From assembly GCA_028281785.1 (NCBI GenBank), contig JANQJG010000169.1, positions 1 to 62,820 on the forward strand: 62,820 bases of DNA, in the 5' to 3' direction. The position numbers were made by a program, and so were the translations under genes. Positions within the stretch are counted from its first letter, which is position 1; the number at the start of each line of letters is the position of its first letter. The notes below the pieces were generated by a model that saw nothing but the letters and a program-made list of their open reading frames with translations, ran no database searches and had not been told where the DNA came from. Source of the DNA: Rhodospirillales bacterium (GTDB lineage Bacteria; Pseudomonadota; Alphaproteobacteria; Rhodospirillales; Shumkoniaceae). This document shows, piece by piece, positions 59,472-62,820 of this stretch.

Positions 59472-60461
59472 CTACTTGGATTTGCCCTTTCTTACCTGGG
59501 CGGCCTTCGGCTCGATATCACGCCACAGGTCGGCCATCCGCTCGTTCAGTGCGTCGCCCCGCTGGAATGAAGGCGCGATCATGCGGTCTTCGTAAAATGC
59601 CTGAACTCGTTCTGTCTTGTGAGCTTTCTCAAGAACATCGGCAAGGCCGGAGACGGATTCCCCCGGGGTTCCTTTCGGTGCGAACCACCACATCGGCATG
59701 CAGAAGCTCGCATCGAAGCCCGCCTCGGTCGCCGTCGGAAGATCGGGAAGTTTCGGGTGACGGCTGGTCCCCATGTAGGCGAGCGGGCGAATCACCGATT
59801 CATCGATCTTGCCCTGTTCGTCGAAAGCGAATTTGGAGATGGCGGCGGCCGACAAGAACGAGAGATCGATCTGCTCGCCCTTCAGCGCGGTGTAGTTGGC
59901 GGTGTCGCCTCCCGTCTGCGTATAGCGGAAGTTCGCGTTGCCGAAGGCATCCTCCAGCATGGCCGAGGCGACATGGTTGTTGGCCCCGATGTTGACGCCG
60001 ACGATCAGAGGCTCGCCCGACTTGGCGCGCTCGGCAAGCGTGGCCAAGCTGTCGACGCCCATGCCGGAACGGACCGTCGGCACGAAACAGCTCTCGCCCG
60101 TCTCGGCGACGGCCTCGAAGTCGCGGAAGCCGAAATCCATGACGCCGCTGCCTTCGCCGGCCATGATGGCGATGTTGGCGAGCAGGAATTCCTTGCCCAG
60201 GGGCTCCGCTTCCTTGACCCGGCGCATGCCGATGGAAAAGTGGCCGCCCATGTTGATGACGACCAATGGCTGGGACTGCAGCTTGTTCTCCTCGATCGAC
60301 GACTGGAAGGCGCGTGCGACGGAATCGGCGAGCCCTCCGGCCTTCCACGGCACGACGATTTGAACGGGTTGTGTCGGCCATTCCGCGACGGCGGGCGTGG
60401 CGAAGCCGATGATGGCCGCCCCCAAAAAGGCGTTTGCAAGAAGTTTCTTGGCGGTCTGCAT
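59472..60461 (-). CDS. TTT transporter substrate-binding protein (Bug/TctC family, second system)
   Basis: 329 residues from ATG 60461 with GGGAGA upstream. Signal peptide cleaved after PAVA (about residue 26). Mature start EWPTQPVQIVVPWKAGGLAD has the Bug-family ligand loop. Also seen: VNIGANNHVASAMLEDA and PLAYMGTSRHPKLPD. Binds a carboxylate, perhaps a sulfated or desulfated organic acid, as it lies 40 nt downstream of the sulfatase gene. Its partner permeases follow. Confidence 0.92.
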   Translation of the reverse strand: MQTAKKLLANAFLGAAIIGFATPAVAEWPTQPVQIVVPWKAGGLADSVARAFQSSIEENKLQSQPLVVINMGGHFSIGMRRVKEAEPLGKEFLLANIAIMAGEGSGVMDFGFRDFEAVAETGESCFVPTVRSGMGVDSLATLAERAKSGEPLIVGVNIGANNHVASAMLEDAFGNANFRYTQTGGDTANYTALKGEQIDLSFLSAAAISKFAFDEQGKIDESVIRPLAYMGTSRHPKLPDLPTATEAGFDASFCMPMWWFAPKGTPGESVSGLADVLEKAHKTERVQAFYEDRMIAPSFQRGDALNERMADLWRDIEPKAAQVRKGKSK

Positions 60462-60501
60462 GAATTGTCTCCCTTGGTCAGATTTATCCCTGAAGTGCGC
60501 G

Positions 60502-61995
60502 TTATTCTGAGGCTTCGAGTGAAACGTCGGCCGCACGACAAAACGCTTCGGGATTCCATTCGCGGAGCTCGTTGCGAAGCCCGGCGCAAATTCCCCTCAT
60601 GCCTTGATGTTGGGCGAGGTTGTACAGCTCCTCCGGATCGGCGCCGCGGTCATACAGCTCGTCCTCGTCGCCCATCGGGTCATGGACATACTTCCATTGG
60701 TCCCGGACAACCATCATGCGGCTGCCCTCCCACTCCCGTCGGCGCAGGCTTTCGGCGACCGCGCCCCTTCCGCGCCTGATGCTCTGATTCGCGAGATCGC
60801 CCATTCTGAACGGAGGGCCACCGTTGCCATACGCCGAGAACGTTCGCCTTCGGTGCGGCGCGTTCGTCAGCACCGGCAGAGGCTGCCCGTCCATGGCATC
60901 GGGGACCGGCAACCCCCGCAGAGCGAGGAGCGTCGGGACCACGTCGATCAAATTGACGGGAGAGGCGACCTCGGCTCGACCGCGGGTCGCGTTCGGCCAG
61001 GATATGATTAGCGGGATTCGGGTCAGGCAATCGAAAAAGGCGCCGCCCTTCGCCGCCATCATATGCTCCCCGGCGAAATCGCCGTGATCGGCGCAGAAAA
61101 CGACGATCGTGTTTTCGCGAAGGCCCGTTCGATCCAGCGTCGAAAGAATGCGTCCGACGCCCTCGTCGATGAAAGTCACCATGGCGTGGTAGCAGGCGAG
61201 CAGCGCGTGCAGGTCACCCATCGGCGCCGTCGAAATGTCCATCATCGCCATGAGAACGCGCAGACGCTCGGGCGCGTCGTCGAATTCATCCAGCCGCCAT
61301 CGCGGAAGCTTCACCCTACCGACCATCTCGTCGAAGAGGCGGCGGGGCGCCTCGTAAGGGGTGTGAGGGTCTGGATAGGAGACCCACAACGCAAAGGGTT
61401 CATCGGCCTTTTCCTCGAGATACTTCTCGACCTGGCCGGTGATCACGCCCGTCCCGTAGTCGGCTTCCGGGAAGTCGGTGATTCCATACGAGAAGGTTTC
61501 GGCCTCGACGATATCGTCGGAGGAGCCGCGGCGGCTTTCCATGATCTCGCGAACAGCGTGCGCGGCGTGGACGGACTTCGGATCCCGCCACCATTCCATG
61601 CCCATGGTCGACGATCCGTTTTCAAATCCCTTGTGGGATATCTCGCACCACACATCGAAATGGGCCTTCTTGTCGGGCTCCCGGAAGCAATGGTTTTTTC
61701 CGATGAGCCCCGTTTGATAGCCCTCGCCCTTCCAGATCTTGAAGGCATGGTCGACATGACCCGGCATGGAATGCTGATTTGTGCGGGCGCCGGTATTGTG
61801 CGGCCAACGGCCCGACCACAGCGCCACCCTCGCGGGAACGCACAGCGGCTGAGGCGTAAAGGCGTTGTGGAAGATGACCCCGTTCTCGGCCAGGCGCTCG
61901 ATGTTCGGCGTTACGTTGAAACGGCTTCCCCAAAGGTGACTGGCCGTCGCCTTCATCTGATCCGCCATGATGACGATGATGTTCGGTCTGGACAT
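60502..61995 (-). CDS. sulfatase (arylsulfatase family, Cys-type)
   Basis: 497 residues from ATG 61995. Seen: N-terminal metal site MSRPNIIVIMADQMKA (Asp12 in the usual Asp-Gln pair), the formylglycine motif CVPARVALWSGRWP with Cys52 (C-x-P-x-R), and GYQTGLIGKNHCF; then VVFCADHGDFAGEHMMAAKG, the second metal-binding Asp-His. Cys52 would be converted to formylglycine by a maturase not found in the window. No signal peptide, so probably cytosolic, which fits desulfation after import by the TTT system encoded downstream. Similar in layout to choline-sulfatase-type enzymes; substrate unproven. Confidence 0.92.
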   Translation of the reverse strand: MSRPNIIVIMADQMKATASHLWGSRFNVTPNIERLAENGVIFHNAFTPQPLCVPARVALWSGRWPHNTGARTNQHSMPGHVDHAFKIWKGEGYQTGLIGKNHCFREPDKKAHFDVWCEISHKGFENGSSTMGMEWWRDPKSVHAAHAVREIMESRRGSSDDIVEAETFSYGITDFPEADYGTGVITGQVEKYLEEKADEPFALWVSYPDPHTPYEAPRRLFDEMVGRVKLPRWRLDEFDDAPERLRVLMAMMDISTAPMGDLHALLACYHAMVTFIDEGVGRILSTLDRTGLRENTIVVFCADHGDFAGEHMMAAKGGAFFDCLTRIPLIISWPNATRGRAEVASPVNLIDVVPTLLALRGLPVPDAMDGQPLPVLTNAPHRRRTFSAYGNGGPPFRMGDLANQSIRRGRGAVAESLRRREWEGSRMMVVRDQWKYVHDPMGDEDELYDRGADPEELYNLAQHQGMRGICAGLRNELREWNPEAFCRAADVSLEASE

Positions 61996-62032
61996 CGCGC
62001 ACCGGCCCTTTCCCAACCTATCCTACATGTAT

Positions 62033-62064
62033 ACCTGTAATCAGGTCAATAACTTGGTTGACCT
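62033..62064. promoter_or_regulatory. overlapping operators between sulfatase and GntR genes
   Basis: ACCTG-TAAT-CAGGT (62033-62046) overlaps AGGTCAA-N8-TTGACCT (62043-62064); both have perfect arms. On the reverse strand TTGACC lies inside them, 18 nt before TAGGAT, a plausible sulfatase promoter. Expected to be bound by the divergent GntR-type regulator. Confidence 0.6.
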
Positions 62065-62115
62065 CCTCCTTGAGAGGCGTTAAGCGGTTGCTGAAACAAA
62101 AAGCGGGAACGGGTT

Positions 62116-62820
62116 TTGAAACTGCGCCAACGCCGCCTGTACCAACAAGTCGCCGAAATCCTCGCCCGTCGGATTCAGGAAGGGGACTTTGAGGCTGGGC
62201 GTTCCCTGCCGAGCGAGAACGACCTCGCGGAGGAGTACGGGGTCAGCCGGAACGTCATGCGAGAAGCCTTGGTCGCGCTGGAAATACTCGGCCTGGTATC
62301 GGTCCGGGCCGGCGCGGGGACGTTCGTCAATCCGCGTCCGCAACCGATCCGGATATCCCTGGCGACCATCAGCGCGACGACCGGACCAAGCCCCATGGCC
62401 GTTCTAGAGGCGCGCAAGGCGTTTGAGGGCGAAGTCGCGTTCGCCGCGGCGCTCAACGCCTCCGCCGAGGAGATCGAGGCCCTTCAGAGCCTCTTGAACC
62501 AGGTGTCGGCCGCGCCCCTGGATCAGCTTGACGTCTTCGACTGGCCACGCTCGTTCCATGTGGGCGTGGCCAGGGCAACCCGCAATCCGGTGTTCGTGTC
62601 CGTCGTCGAGGCGATTTGGGAGGCCATGAGCGGCCCCATGTTCAGCGGACTGCGGGCGCGGGTCTCTCTCAAGCAACTGGATTCGCACGTAAAGACGCGC
62701 CAACGCATCATCGACGGCATACGTTCCCACGATGCCGTAAGCGCCCGCGCGGCCATGCATGATCACATCGATATGGTGATCCGCGACTTGTTTCCGAAAG
62801 ACACGATAAATCCAAAGAAG
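62116..62820 (+). CDS. GntR/FadR-family transcriptional regulator (partial, runs off the window)
   Basis: At least 235 codons with no stop before the window end. The start is TTG 62116; no ATG/GTG is available after the upstream stop at 62092. Seen: winged helix LYQQVAEILARRIQEGDFEA, then SLPSENDLAEEYGVSRNVMR as the recognition helix, LGLVSVRAGAGTFVN, then an all-helical FCD-type ligand domain with VLEARKAFEGEVAFAAA, FHVGVARATRNPVF and HDHIDMVIRDL, where His and Asp residues usually bind metal and a carboxylate. Divergent from the sulfatase-TTT operon, so very probably its regulator, with a carboxylate effector. Confidence 0.9.
   Translation, partial: MKLRQRRLYQQVAEILARRIQEGDFEAGRSLPSENDLAEEYGVSRNVMREALVALEILGLVSVRAGAGTFVNPRPQPIRISLATISATTGPSPMAVLEARKAFEGEVAFAAALNASAEEIEALQSLLNQVSAAPLDQLDVFDWPRSFHVGVARATRNPVFVSVVEAIWEAMSGPMFSGLRARVSLKQLDSHVKTRQRIIDGIRSHDAVSARAAMHDHIDMVIRDLFPKDTINPKK

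Overview
The window is GC-rich chromosomal DNA from an alphaproteobacterium, probably a Rhodospirillales-like lineage. The evidence is the sdhE-mfd pair placed head to head with recG, the number of tripartite tricarboxylate transporters (TTT), a DmeR/RcnR-like metal regulator and a PleD-like response regulator. I saw no rRNA, tRNA, CRISPR array or intact insertion sequence. Genus and species cannot be read from the sequence.

Layout. (1) 0.4-4.1 kb: a nickel/cobalt-type metal cluster. A CsoR/RcnR-family repressor and an MFS exporter diverge from a His-rich exported protein, a HupE/UreJ-like permease and a membrane-anchored protein; a perfect 21-bp C6/G6 palindrome lies between them. (2) 5.0-15.1 kb: the most unusual block. 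A giant membrane protein fuses two rhodanese domains, a YidC/Oxa1-like domain and a PEP-synthase/rifampin-phosphotransferase-like dikinase. It is followed by a PhnD-like periplasmic binding protein, a hybrid histidine kinase with two receiver domains, a single-domain response regulator, and a REC-PAS-degenerate GGDEF-EAL protein. (3) 15.2-18.8 kb: small housekeeping-type genes (GFA, HEAT-like, GNAT, methyltransferase, TetR) separated by palindromic repeats. (4) 19.2-25.2 kb: an RTX/beta-helix protein with its type I secretion ATPase and membrane fusion protein. (5) 25.2-28.3 kb: miscellaneous genes, including a frameshifted DUF4149 gene. (6) 28.6-38.3 kb: a catabolic island with a MarR regulator, PfkB kinase, D-2-hydroxyacid dehydrogenase, DHDPS-family lyase, TTT receptor, LarA-like racemase and TctA/TctB. 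Several of its promoters carry an ATGT-N4-ACAT palindrome, which suggests one regulon. The island is flanked by two direct copies of an SDR gene, one with a clean 96-nt deletion.

(7) 39.0-42.1 kb: histidine phosphatase, TauE, DUF427 and SDR genes. (8) 42.5-45.6 kb: a lower-GC, translationally coupled operon with an arylsulfotransferase (ASST), two small membrane proteins and a PAPS-type sulfotransferase. A polytopic membrane protein follows. (9) 47.7-56.2 kb: a degenerate PleD-like protein, a DsbA-family protein, then mfd, sdhE and recG (core genome). (10) 56.4-62.8 kb: an alpha/beta hydrolase with an Asp nucleophile, then a complete TTT transporter co-oriented with a sulfatase and divergent from a GntR/FadR-type regulator that runs off the window.

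How the parts may work together is inference. Block 2 looks like an extracytoplasmic solute-sensing phosphorelay with c-di-GMP output, tied to a membrane phosphotransferase. Block 6 looks like uptake, epimerisation, oxidation, phosphorylation and cleavage of a hydroxy-carboxylate. Block 10 looks like uptake and desulfation of a sulfated organic acid.
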